Notes: generated from the letters alone by a model not told the origin. Counted from the stretch's first letter, positions 1 to 5,897 are shown. The stretch: DNA of 9,182 bases from Planctomycetaceae bacterium (GCA_020426085.1 JAGQQP010000127.1:1-9182); one strand, 5' to 3'. Translations and numbers: made by a program.

Positions 1-103
1 TGGCCTGGGGCTGGTGATGATCGGCGGGATCGCATTAGGCGCATTGATCCTGCTGCTGGTACTACTGAGAATCTACAGAGCCATTCCTGTCAAACGCCGT
101 TAA
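1..103 (+). CDS. C-terminal end of a membrane protein (partial)
   Basis: An open frame enters from the left edge (first full codon at position 2) and stops at TAA 101-103. The 33 visible residues begin with a glycine-rich, strongly hydrophobic stretch of about 22 residues (GLGLVMIGGIALG followed by Ile, Leu and Val). They end in a basic tail containing YRAIPVKRR. This is what a last transmembrane helix with a positively charged cytoplasmic tail looks like. The gene converges on the Fur-family gene, whose stop lies 45 bp away on the other strand. Too little remains to name a family, and no function is assigned. Confidence 0.6.
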   Translation, partial: GLGLVMIGGIALGALILLLVLLRIYRAIPVKRR

Positions 104-148
104 ATCAAAGTGAAGCAGGGCAGGGGCCTTGCAAAAAGCAGCCCGGGA

Positions 149-646
149 TCAGATCAGATCCAGCTTCTTATGGCGGCGTTGAGGAGGACGCGAACATTCA
201 TCGCAGATTCCGTAGACTTCGAGGCGGTGCTCGTTCATGCGGAAGTTAATCTGATCTGCGAGCTTTTCCAGGATCTCGGCGATCTCTTCATTATGGAATT
301 CAAATAGTTCGCCGCAGCTTTTGCAGATAAAATGGTCGTGTTGAGGATAGCCGTAATCGTGCTCGTAGACGTCCCTGTCGTTGGTTCGTGCGACTTTACG
401 CAGCAGACCCGCGTCTTCGAGTGAGCTCAATGTCCGATAGACGGTAGAGCGGCTCACGCGACGTCCGGTTTTCTGCAGTTTCATGCGCTCAACCAGCTGG
501 TCTGCATCGAAGTGTTCATGGGACGAGAAAACTTCAGCAACGATTAACTCTCGTTCCTGTGTCAGTCTCATTCCCTTTGTGGCCAGGTACTCCCTGAATT
601 TCTCAGTCGGAGAAACAGCGATTTCCAGGCTTTCAAAATTGAGCAC
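149..646 (-). CDS. Fur-family metal-responsive transcriptional regulator
   Basis: This 165-residue protein is a DNA-binding repressor of the Fur/Zur/PerR family, which dimerises and binds operators when loaded with metal. The winged helix covers about residues 17-90, with a recognition helix around VSRSTVYRTLSSLEDAGLL (64-82). The hinge and metal-binding part follows: HDHF (103-106), C108-x-x-C111, H140, and C148-x-x-C151. These match the Fur HDH motif, both zinc-binding CxxC pairs and the distal histidine with constant spacing. Length is slightly above the usual 130-150 because of about 15 extra N-terminal residues. The start is GTG at 646, since a stop codon lies in frame four nucleotides upstream. 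The gene follows flgM by 48 bp on the same strand and is probably co-transcribed. The sensed metal (iron, zinc or peroxide via iron) cannot be decided from sequence, so no specific symbol is given. Confidence 0.93.
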   Translation of the reverse strand: MLNFESLEIAVSPTEKFREYLATKGMRLTQERELIVAEVFSSHEHFDADQLVERMKLQKTGRRVSRSTVYRTLSSLEDAGLLRKVARTNDRDVYEHDYGYPQHDHFICKSCGELFEFHNEEIAEILEKLADQINFRMNEHRLEVYGICDECSRPPQRRHKKLDLI

Positions 647-694
647 GGTCTATCTCTTTCTCATCTAATTTCTCTACTACGACATCAACGTGGT

Positions 695-991
695 TTATTC
701 CGAATCAGAAATCTGATCCAGCAGACGGCTCAAAGCTGCATCCAGCTTCTCATCCGTATCATAAGTTCCATCGTCAATCGCCGCCTTGATTTGTGCTAAC
801 CGTTCTGCACGCATATCGGAGTTGTTCGTCATTTCGTCCAGCATTCGACCTGCAGAAGAAATCTCAAGTTCATCCTGAGGAGAAGAGATCGGCTTCGAAG
901 CAGGTGTCTGTTTGAAGTTGGTATTGCTCGGACCGATCTGCTTACTGATAGGCAGAGATCCGGAAATAGAACTGGTGCCGTTAACATCCAT
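695..991 (-). CDS. flgM: FlgM-like flagellar anti-sigma factor
   Basis: The 98-residue product has the two-part plan of FlgM: a low-complexity N-terminus (Ser, Pro, Asn, Gln rich, residues 1-38) and a C-terminal sigma-binding region. The latter reads DELEISSAGRMLDEM (40-54), then MRAERLAQIKAAIDDGTY (60-77), then an Asp/Glu/Leu helix to the end. The R-x-E-x-[IL]-x-x-[IL]-K-x-x-I-x-x-G-x-Y pattern is the family hallmark. FlgM binds and inhibits the flagellar sigma factor (sigma-28) and is exported when the hook is complete. The start is ATG at 991, giving a length equal to classical FlgM (about 97) and an AGGGGG ribosome-binding sequence 9 nt upstream. The frame stays open to a GTG at 1141, but the extra 50 residues resemble nothing in the family, and a candidate promoter lies inside that stretch. 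No other flagellar gene is in the window. Confidence 0.8.
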   Translation of the reverse strand: MDVNGTSSISGSLPISKQIGPSNTNFKQTPASKPISSPQDELEISSAGRMLDEMTNNSDMRAERLAQIKAAIDDGTYDTDEKLDAALSRLLDQISDSE

Positions 992-1000
992 GGCGGCATT

Positions 1001-1006
1001 CCCCCT
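1001..1006 (-). promoter_or_regulatory. Ribosome-binding site deciding the flgM start
   Basis: The minus strand reads AGGGGG here, 9 nt before the ATG at 991. The upstream in-frame starts at 1141 (GTG), 1132 (ATG) and 1117 (ATG) have no comparable sequence. This is the main reason for choosing the 98-residue product. Confidence 0.5.
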
Positions 1007-1069
1007 GTCACGTGGTCCTGAACCTGTCGAGATAGAATTCTCCCGACTGTTAGTTACTGTATGAGGTTC

Positions 1070-1099
1070 ATGATATCGTAAGACGGGGGATCGATTCAA
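1070..1099 (-). promoter_or_regulatory. Candidate promoter of flgM-fur
   Basis: On the minus strand, TTGAAT (1099-1094) and TATCAT (1075-1070) are separated by 18 bp. That is 4/6 and 5/6 agreement with the sigma-70 boxes. It would give a leader of about 70 nt before the ATG at 991 and would exclude the GTG start at 1141. The same bases contain CGATA, the core of a sigma-28 -10 element, but the matching -35 box is poor. Confidence 0.35.
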
Positions 1100-1275
1100 C
1101 TGGTAGTCTGCAGTCATGGCCAATTCTTTCATTGAATTCACTGAATTTCCAGTGTTTTTGCCACTTAATGAAGCAAAAGAACACCTGTTTTCAGATAGTC
1201 ATCAATATTGAATGTAGAATGGCTTCCTGCACATCCTCCAGCTCAATGGAGTTAAAACGAGTATTAGGCTTATAT

Positions 1276-1317
1276 GTAAGACATGTTCCTATGTCTTTAC
1301 GGCCTCAATCGTTGAGG
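1276..1317. repeat. Two adjacent hairpins in intergenic DNA
   Basis: The first inverted repeat pairs GTAAGACAT (1276-1284) with ATGTCTTTAC (1291-1300) around a 6-nt loop, with one bulged T. The second pairs CCTCAA (1303-1308) with TTGAGG (1312-1317) around the 3-nt loop TCG. Only two bases separate them. Neither is followed by a T-run, so simple intrinsic termination is unlikely. They could be part of a structured RNA or protein-binding sites. Confidence 0.4.
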
Positions 1318-1440
1318 GGAGTCTGAACCTTAATTCCATCGACTGACCAGATAGCAAAAGTTTAACTTCTGACCCGGAAATCATTTGAACCTGACAGGAC
1401 TCAACCGCTGGTATCAATTATGCCGATTATGCGGCGCAGG

Positions 1441-1473
1441 AAAAAACGGTCTGTGTCTCAGGTAACACTTTTT
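1441..1473. terminator. Weak bidirectional terminator-like element after ltaE
   Basis: A hairpin with stem GTGT/ACAC (1453-1456 and 1465-1468) and an 8-nt loop is flanked by an A-run at 1441-1446 and a T-run at 1469-1473. Transcripts from either strand would therefore end in U-rich sequence. For the ltaE transcript (minus strand) it lies about 40-70 nt past the stop codon. The stem is short, so termination efficiency is doubtful. Confidence 0.25.
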
Positions 1474-1513
1474 CTGGTTAAGTCTTTTGGTAGAAAGAGT
1501 TTCAGCTGATCGC

Positions 1514-2629
1514 CTATCCCCGGGCATAAGGGCCGGTGGCAATCCCCTGGTACTGTTCCAGGCCCGCCTGTAACGCGGCGCGGACCGCAGGGGCAACCCG
1601 TTCGATCTGGGCTCGGCTGATATCCAGATGCGTGCAGGCCCGCAGGGTGGAATTCCCCATCGCTCCGATTCCGACCCCTTCTTTTTTGAGGGCCGCTGCC
1701 AGCTGCATCGCATTTCCCAACTCCGGATGGACGTCAAAGAAGACCAGGTTGGTCTCTGTATTCGCAGGATTGATGGAGATTCCTTCGATCTCGGCCAGTT
1801 GTTCGGCGAGGAAACGCGCGTTGTCGTGGTCTTCCTGCAGACGTTCGATATTGTTTTCCAGAGCATAAATACAGGCTGCTGCGACAATGCCCGCCTGTCG
1901 TAACGCACCGCCGAAGATTTTACGGGAACGGCGGGCGTGGGTGATTGCTTCCTGAGAACCGACCAGGATCGACCCCATCGGGCAACCCAGTCCTTTGGAG
2001 AAGCAGATGGAAATCGTATCCAGCGGGGCGCAGATCTCTTTGATCGAATAGCCGCCGGCAACAGTGGCGTTAAAGATGCGTGCGCCATCCATGTGAGTTT
2101 TCAGGCCGTTCTCGTGTGCCCAATTGCAGATGTCCGTGAGCTGATCGAGCGGGTAGTAGTGCCCGCCTCCTGCATTGGTCGTGTTTTCCACGCATAAAAG
2201 TCGAGTGCGGGCCAGGTGTTGATCATTAGCGCGAATCTTACCTCGAAGCCCTTCTACAGTCAGCATGCCTCTCTCACCGGTCAATGTGCGACAGCTGGCG
2301 CCACTTAGAATCGCGGGAGCGCCCCCTTCGAAGATGGCGATATGACCGAGTTCGTGAATCAGCAGTTCATCGCCGGGCAGGCAGTGCGCCCGCAGACCCA
2401 TCTGGTTCGACTGCGTTCCCGAGCAGGCGAAGACGGCGGCTTCCTTGCCCAGCATCTCGCAGATCATGGCTTCGAGCCGATTGACGGTCGGATCTTCTCC
2501 ATTCATGTCATCGCCCAGCTCTGCAGAGATCATGGCCTGCAGCATCTCGGGGGTCGGTCTGGTTTTCGTATCACTGCGAAGGTCGATGAAAGACGAACTG
2601 TCTGAATCCACGGCTGGTTTCCTTGTCAT
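1514..2629 (-). CDS. ltaE: Low-specificity L-threonine aldolase
   Basis: A 371-residue cytoplasmic PLP enzyme of fold type I (beta-eliminating lyase family) that cleaves L-threonine or L-allo-threonine to glycine and acetaldehyde. Visible family features, in order: IDLRSDTKTRPTPEM (15-29), DDMNGEDPTVNRLE (40-53), the glycine/serine phosphate loop CSGTQSNQMGLR (69-80), and GHIAIFEGG with H96 stacking on the cofactor. Next come HMDGARIFNA with D181 and R184, FSKGLGCPMGSILVG with the Schiff-base lysine K212, and LRACTHLDIS with R330 for the substrate carboxylate. Length is within the normal range (330-375) with a short N-terminal addition. The start is ATG at 2629, and no good Shine-Dalgarno precedes it. 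The gene follows larE by 66 bp on the same strand and probably shares its transcript. Substrate stereopreference cannot be read from the sequence. Confidence 0.95.
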   Translation of the reverse strand: MTRKPAVDSDSSSFIDLRSDTKTRPTPEMLQAMISAELGDDMNGEDPTVNRLEAMICEMLGKEAAVFACSGTQSNQMGLRAHCLPGDELLIHELGHIAIFEGGAPAILSGASCRTLTGERGMLTVEGLRGKIRANDQHLARTRLLCVENTTNAGGGHYYPLDQLTDICNWAHENGLKTHMDGARIFNATVAGGYSIKEICAPLDTISICFSKGLGCPMGSILVGSQEAITHARRSRKIFGGALRQAGIVAAACIYALENNIERLQEDHDNARFLAEQLAEIEGISINPANTETNLVFFDVHPELGNAMQLAAALKKEGVGIGAMGNSTLRACTHLDISRAQIERVAPAVRAALQAGLEQYQGIATGPYARG

Positions 2630-2640
2630 TCGTTGCTGTT

Positions 2641-2662
2641 GTGCTGTATTGAGTGCTGTATT
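2641..2662. repeat. Short tandem direct repeat between larE and ltaE
   Basis: GTGCTGTATT occurs at 2641-2650 and again at 2653-2662, giving a 12-bp period. It lies 12-33 bp upstream of the ltaE start codon. It may be a simple duplication, or a site affecting translation of ltaE. Confidence 0.45.
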
Positions 2663-2695
2663 TCAGAAGCGAACGGAAAATGATCTCTCCTGAGT

Positions 2696-3559
2696 TCAGG
2701 TTTTGGGAGCGGCTATCTGCAGGTCATTGATGGAAAGAAAACTGTTGAGGCTGCCTGAGCGAAAGCCCTGGAGGTCGAGTGTGACATTCCGAAACCCTAG
2801 CTGCAGGAAATGATCTGAAATCTGTGTGAGCGCCGAGGGAGTGGTCAGTTTGGGGATCTCGTTCAGGGGAACTTCAATCCGCGCCAGTTCATTGGGTTCC
2901 AGGCGAACGCGGAGTTCCCGGATTTCGAACTGATTACGGAGAAACTGTTCGCCTTGATCGATTCTCTGGACCCGTTCTTCCGTGACTTCCACTCCATAGG
3001 CGATGCGACTGGACAGGCAGGGGTGAGCCGGTTTATCCCAGATCGGGAGTTCCCAGTGATGCGCCAGGGCGCGAACGTCTTCTTTTGTGAATTCCGCTTC
3101 GATCAACGGGCTGCGAACATGGTGATTGGTCGCAGCCTGCATTCCGGGACGATGATCGCCGCGGTCATCCAGATTGGCACCGTTGACCAGGGTGGCGGAT
3201 TCCCATTCTGTACCCGCGATGGATTGACTGAGTATCTGATACAGTTCTGTTTTACAGAAAAAGCAGCGGTTCGGGGCATTGGCCCGGTACTCCGCGGTTG
3301 CAAATTCCGAGGTCGAAACCAGGCGATGCGGAAGACCGATCAGTTCAGCCAGGTGGATCGCTTCTTCTTTTTCGCCGGAGGCCAGACTGGGACTGACAGC
3401 AGTCGCCGCCTGTGCATGGTCGCCGCGTGCCAGGTACGCCGCTTTGGCAACCACGGTACTGTCTACCCCGGCAGAAAAAGCGACGATAATCCGGTCCATA
3501 CTCGCCAGAATCTCATGCAGGCGTGTGGATTTCCGGGATAATTCTGCGGTCAGGGGCAT
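2696..3559 (-). CDS. larE: LarE-type ATP-dependent sulfur insertase
   Basis: A 287-residue PP-loop ATP pyrophosphatase of the LarE family. In known cases LarE adenylates and thiolates the pyridine dicarboxylate precursor of the nickel-pincer cofactor of lactate racemase. Motifs: PP-loop FSAGVDST (28-35, Ala in place of the more usual second Gly), NRCFFCKTELY (97-107), NGANLDDRGDHRPG (126-139), KPAHPCLSSRIAYG (176-189) and the terminal LDLQGFRSGSLN (262-273). C99, C102 and C181 together form the three-cysteine set of the [4Fe-4S]-dependent LarE type, rather than the single sacrificial cysteine of the Lactobacillus enzyme. The start is ATG at 3559. A TTG two codons upstream keeps the frame open but has no ribosome-binding site. 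LarA, LarB and LarC are not in the window, and LarE relatives also occur in genomes without them, so the acceptor may differ. Confidence 0.9.
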   Translation of the reverse strand: MPLTAELSRKSTRLHEILASMDRIIVAFSAGVDSTVVAKAAYLARGDHAQAATAVSPSLASGEKEEAIHLAELIGLPHRLVSTSEFATAEYRANAPNRCFFCKTELYQILSQSIAGTEWESATLVNGANLDDRGDHRPGMQAATNHHVRSPLIEAEFTKEDVRALAHHWELPIWDKPAHPCLSSRIAYGVEVTEERVQRIDQGEQFLRNQFEIRELRVRLEPNELARIEVPLNEIPKLTTPSALTQISDHFLQLGFRNVTLDLQGFRSGSLNSFLSINDLQIAAPKT

Positions 3560-3615
3560 GGTCAAAAAGTGAAGTATATAGAAGAGGTTATCAGAAATTC
3601 ATGCGATTTGACTGT

Positions 3616-3645
3616 ATTATAGACAACCCGGGGAGTCATTGTCTT
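3616..3645 (-). promoter_or_regulatory. Candidate promoter of larE-ltaE
   Basis: A perfect TATAAT (minus strand, 3621-3616) lies 18 bp from AAGACA (3645-3640), which is 4/6 to the -35 consensus. The start of transcription would be near 3609, giving a leader of about 50 nt before the ATG at 3559. A 6-bp inverted repeat, AGACAA (3621-3626) and TTGTCT (3639-3644), spans the spacer and overlaps both boxes, so it could be an operator. Confidence 0.45.
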
Positions 3646-3751
3646 GGAACTTCAGGCGAAAAATATGTGATTCCCCGTCAAGACAGCCAAAAAGGAACGA
3701 ATTCGGCGGAGAGAAGGGAGGTTCAGTTAATAAGGGATTGGTGTCGACTGC

Positions 3752-3790
3752 CTCGGGATCTGCGATTCATCGCATTCGGAGCTTTTTTCT
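3752..3790 (+). terminator. Intrinsic-terminator-like hairpin without an obvious gene
   Basis: A core stem TGCGA/TCGCA (3761-3765 and 3770-3774, loop TTCA) is extended by outer pairs CTC/GAG (3752-3754 and 3779-3781) across small internal loops. Six Ts follow at 3783-3788. The orientation suits plus-strand transcripts only. The nearest plus-strand gene upstream is more than 3.6 kb away, so it would end a short RNA made in the intergenic region, or act as an attenuator ahead of the gene at 4005. Confidence 0.4.
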
Positions 3791-3993
3791 CATTCCCGCG
3801 ACCATTATACTGAAACCTGTGAAAACGGAGTGCAGTCTCAATCTGTTTAAATCGGGTTGATGCTGACAATTAAGAAAGAGCTGTCTGATTGAAGAATGTC
3901 TCATTCAGTCAGAATGTTTCTCCTGCGTCCTCCCGTATGTGGCGGAGCAGGGGAGCCGCGTTGAATTACGCAATCCACCCTGTTTCAAAACTA

Positions 3994-3999
3994 AGAGGA
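3994..3999 (+). promoter_or_regulatory. Ribosome-binding site of the di-haem gene
   Basis: AGAGGA sits 5 nt before the ATG at 4005. The frame is open from a GTG at 3939, but only the ATG at 4005 has this site and places a signal peptide exactly at the N-terminus. Confidence 0.7.
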
Positions 4000-4004
4000 A
4001 AGTT

Positions 4005-5897
4005 ATGTCATATCGGTCCGTTCAGATTACTCGATTCCTCCTGGCTCTGGTTCTGTTCTCCGGAATACTCACTGCCACCTGTCAGGCGGCGAAGCTGACT
4101 TCAGAGCAACGCAAGGAACTGGCTTCGATCAAACGGAACCTGACTAAAGTGGCAACGCTGATTCGTCAGAAAAAATATGATGAAGCCAAAACACTGACCG
4201 ATGAAGAGGAAGCCAAACTCGACAAGCTGGCTCAGGACGCGATGATTCCGGAAACCGATCCCGTCATGGTCAGTACTAAAAAATTGATTAGTACCCGCCG
4301 CTCCGTACTCGAAAAAGCCATGGGCGGGGGAGGGGGGACCCCGGGGGCGAATAAAGTAATCAGTTTTGAATCTCAGATCGCGCCGATCCTGAATGAGAAA
4401 TGTGTGAACTGTCACGGATCTCAGCGTGCGAGTGCCAATTTGAAATTAGACACATTTGCTGATATGCGAAAAGGGGGGCGCAGTGGTCTGCTGCTGGTAC
4501 CGGGGAATCCGAAAGCCAGTCTGATGGCTCTCAAGTTGATCGCGCCGGACAATCAGCGGATGCCGAAAAACGCACCGGCTCTGGAACAGGATCAGATTGA
4601 ATTGATCGCCAAATGGATTCAGGAGGGGGCCCGTTTTGATGGTGAGAAAGAGACCGATCCCGTTGGTGCTTCAGCGAAAGCAAAAAAGAACCCCGTGAAA
4701 GTCGAGATGGCGACAGGAAACGAAAAAGTCTCATTCATGGAAGACATTGCTCCCTGGATGCTCGATTTCTGTATGCGTTGTCACAGCGGCAATAATCCGT
4801 CCAGTGGATTCTCAGTCGTGACCTTTGAAGATATTCTGCGCGGCGGTGATACCGGTGAAGTGATTGTACCTGGGAAGCCGGACGAAAGTCGTCTGTGGCA
4901 TCTGGTCGGTCTGCAGGATCCAATCAAAATGCCTCAGGGACAGGCATTACTGAAACGAAAAAATGCCAACGATCTCAAAACCTGGATCGAGGAAGGGGCC
5001 AAGTTCGATGGCAAGAATGCCAAAGGCAACTTGCGGGAAATGGTGCCAACCGAAGATGAGAAACGGATGGCAGAACTCGCGAATCTCTCACCGGAAAAAT
5101 TTGCAGATCTGCGTCGGGAAACACTGGAACCGACCTGGAAACGCGCACTCAACAATGAGAAACCGGAACTGCTCGAGACCGATGATTTTATTTTCTACGG
5201 TAATGTCAGCACGGATCGTCTGAAGCAGATCAGTGGCTGGGCAGAAACTCAGGCAGACAGTTTACGAAAACTGTTCAATGAAAAACAGAAACCGCTCTGG
5301 CGCGGTAAGCTGGCAGTTTTTGTAGTCAAAGATCGATTTGGTTACTCCGAGTTCAATCAGACCATTGAAGACCGTCAGGTAGACGCCGCTACCACCTGGC
5401 ATTCCAAAGTGACACCAACATTTCTGGATGCCTATCTGGTTCTGCAGGATGTCGGCGATGAAGCGACCGTGGACTCCCCGGGTTTGCAGACCAACGTTGT
5501 TGCAGGAGTGACCAATGCAGCAATCCAGCGTGGAGAAGGGGAGGTGCCGATGTGGTTGTCTCGCGGTCTCGGAATGCTGTTGGCGGCAAACGGTTCATCC
5601 GGTCAAAAGTATTTCGAGTCATTACGACAGGAAGCGCTCAATGCGGCTCCCAAAGTGACACGCCCCGAACAACTGGTGATGGAAGGAACCTTTTCACCTT
5701 CCGAAACGACGGCGGTCGGGTTCACTCTGGTCGAGTTCCTGATCAACAACGGGGGGCCACAAAAAATGGCGCTGCTGTTGAAGGAATTCAAAGCGGGAAC
5801 CGCAGCTCCTGCCGCATTGCAGAAAGTTTATGGCACCAATCTGCGGGCACTGGCAACAGCCTATGCCAGGACTCTCCGACCCGGTAAGCTGAATTAG
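4005..5897 (+). CDS. Exported di-haem planctomycete cytochrome with degenerate peptidase-MA-like domain
   Basis: A 630-residue exported protein. Residues 1-29 are a signal peptide (basic RSVQITR, then a hydrophobic core to about 25, ending CQAA). A charged helical segment (30-105) and a pentaglycine linker (107-111) lead to two planctomycete-type cytochrome c domains. Haem site 1 is C133-V-N-C136-H137 with likely axial M186 (RMPK). Site 2 is C256-M-R-C259-H260 with likely M309 (KMPQ). Each domain carries the family's GDP/GNP-type loop (LVPGNPKASLM, IVPGKPDESRLW) and ends in WIQEGARFDG or WIEEGAKFDG. The C-terminal part (about 390-625) aligns by eye with planctomycete peptidase-MA-like gluzincins: a FIFYGNVSTDRLKQI opening, LAVFVVKDRFGYSEF, and VPMWLSRGLGMLL. 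The zinc-binding HExxH and the glutamate of WLxEGLA are absent, so the domain is probably not catalytic. A role in redox or extracytoplasmic polymer handling is likely, but the substrate is unknown. Confidence 0.92.
   Translation: MSYRSVQITRFLLALVLFSGILTATCQAAKLTSEQRKELASIKRNLTKVATLIRQKKYDEAKTLTDEEEAKLDKLAQDAMIPETDPVMVSTKKLISTRRSVLEKAMGGGGGTPGANKVISFESQIAPILNEKCVNCHGSQRASANLKLDTFADMRKGGRSGLLLVPGNPKASLMALKLIAPDNQRMPKNAPALEQDQIELIAKWIQEGARFDGEKETDPVGASAKAKKNPVKVEMATGNEKVSFMEDIAPWMLDFCMRCHSGNNPSSGFSVVTFEDILRGGDTGEVIVPGKPDESRLWHLVGLQDPIKMPQGQALLKRKNANDLKTWIEEGAKFDGKNAKGNLREMVPTEDEKRMAELANLSPEKFADLRRETLEPTWKRALNNEKPELLETDDFIFYGNVSTDRLKQISGWAETQADSLRKLFNEKQKPLWRGKLAVFVVKDRFGYSEFNQTIEDRQVDAATTWHSKVTPTFLDAYLVLQDVGDEATVDSPGLQTNVVAGVTNAAIQRGEGEVPMWLSRGLGMLLAANGSSGQKYFESLRQEALNAAPKVTRPEQLVMEGTFSPSETTAVGFTLVEFLINNGGPQKMALLLKEFKAGTAAPAALQKVYGTNLRALATAYARTLRPGKLN
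4322..4347 (+). other. G-quadruplex-like tract in coding strand
   Basis: Four G-runs of 3, 5, 6 and 5 bases (4322-4324, 4326-4330, 4332-4337, 4343-4347) are separated by loops of 1, 1 and 5 bases. This meets the usual G3+N1-7 quadruplex pattern. It encodes the pentaglycine linker between the N-terminal helical part and the first cytochrome domain. Confidence 0.6.

Larger units (their letters stand above)
992..1513. other. Intergenic region between flgM and ltaE
   Basis: About 520 bp with no reading frame that resembles a protein. The 992-1141 part is open in the flgM frame but is judged to be 5' leader and promoter. The middle is AT-richer than its surroundings and carries two adjacent inverted repeats (1276-1300 and 1303-1317). 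The part nearest ltaE contains a weak terminator-like hairpin at 1441-1473. No tRNA or known riboswitch was recognised. Confidence 0.6.
3560..4004. other. Divergent intergenic region between larE and the di-haem gene
   Basis: About 445 bp separate the two divergently read genes. It holds the larE promoter (3616-3645), a purine-rich tract near 3710-3721, an intrinsic-terminator-like hairpin on the plus strand (3752-3790), a TATACT at 3806-3811 that could be a -10 box, and the ribosome-binding site of the downstream gene. Open frames crossing it look non-coding: no recognisable domain and composition unlike the neighbours. Confidence 0.55.

Noticed and set aside
118..144. Hairpin between the convergent genes at the left edge as a terminator
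   Set aside because: The GGGC/GCCC pairing is short with a poorly matched interior, and no T-run follows on either strand.
992..1141. N-terminal extension of the FlgM-like protein from GTG 1141
   Set aside because: No family resemblance, no ribosome-binding site, and a candidate promoter lies inside it; the ATG at 991 fits the family length.
1414..2088. Long overlapping minus-strand frame inside ltaE
   Set aside because: It is a shifted reading of the aldolase gene, Arg/Ser/Pro rich with no domain; the aldolase frame carries all catalytic motifs.
2954..3541. 195-codon plus-strand frame antisense to larE
   Set aside because: It lies wholly opposite a clear LarE gene, has no recognisable domain, and reads as the complement of LarE codons.
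3560..3565. TTG start for larE two codons upstream of the ATG
   Set aside because: No Shine-Dalgarno before it, and the ATG at 3559 is the simpler start. The difference is only two residues.
3650..3745. Possible riboswitch (purine-rich tract resembling a glycine-type aptamer)
   Set aside because: Only scattered purine-rich similarity; the conserved core segments and paired helices of known aptamers could not be found.
3639..3860. Possible small plus-strand protein in the intergenic region
   Set aside because: No ribosome-binding site at its start, the terminator-like hairpin falls inside it, and the product resembles nothing known.
3939..4004. GTG start adding 22 residues before the di-haem protein
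   Set aside because: It would bury the signal peptide behind a polar segment; AGAGGA sits 5 nt before the ATG at 4005.
4070..4094. Lipoprotein signal at C26 of the di-haem protein
   Set aside because: The residues before the cysteine (LTAT) do not fit a lipobox well; an ordinary signal peptidase I site is more likely.
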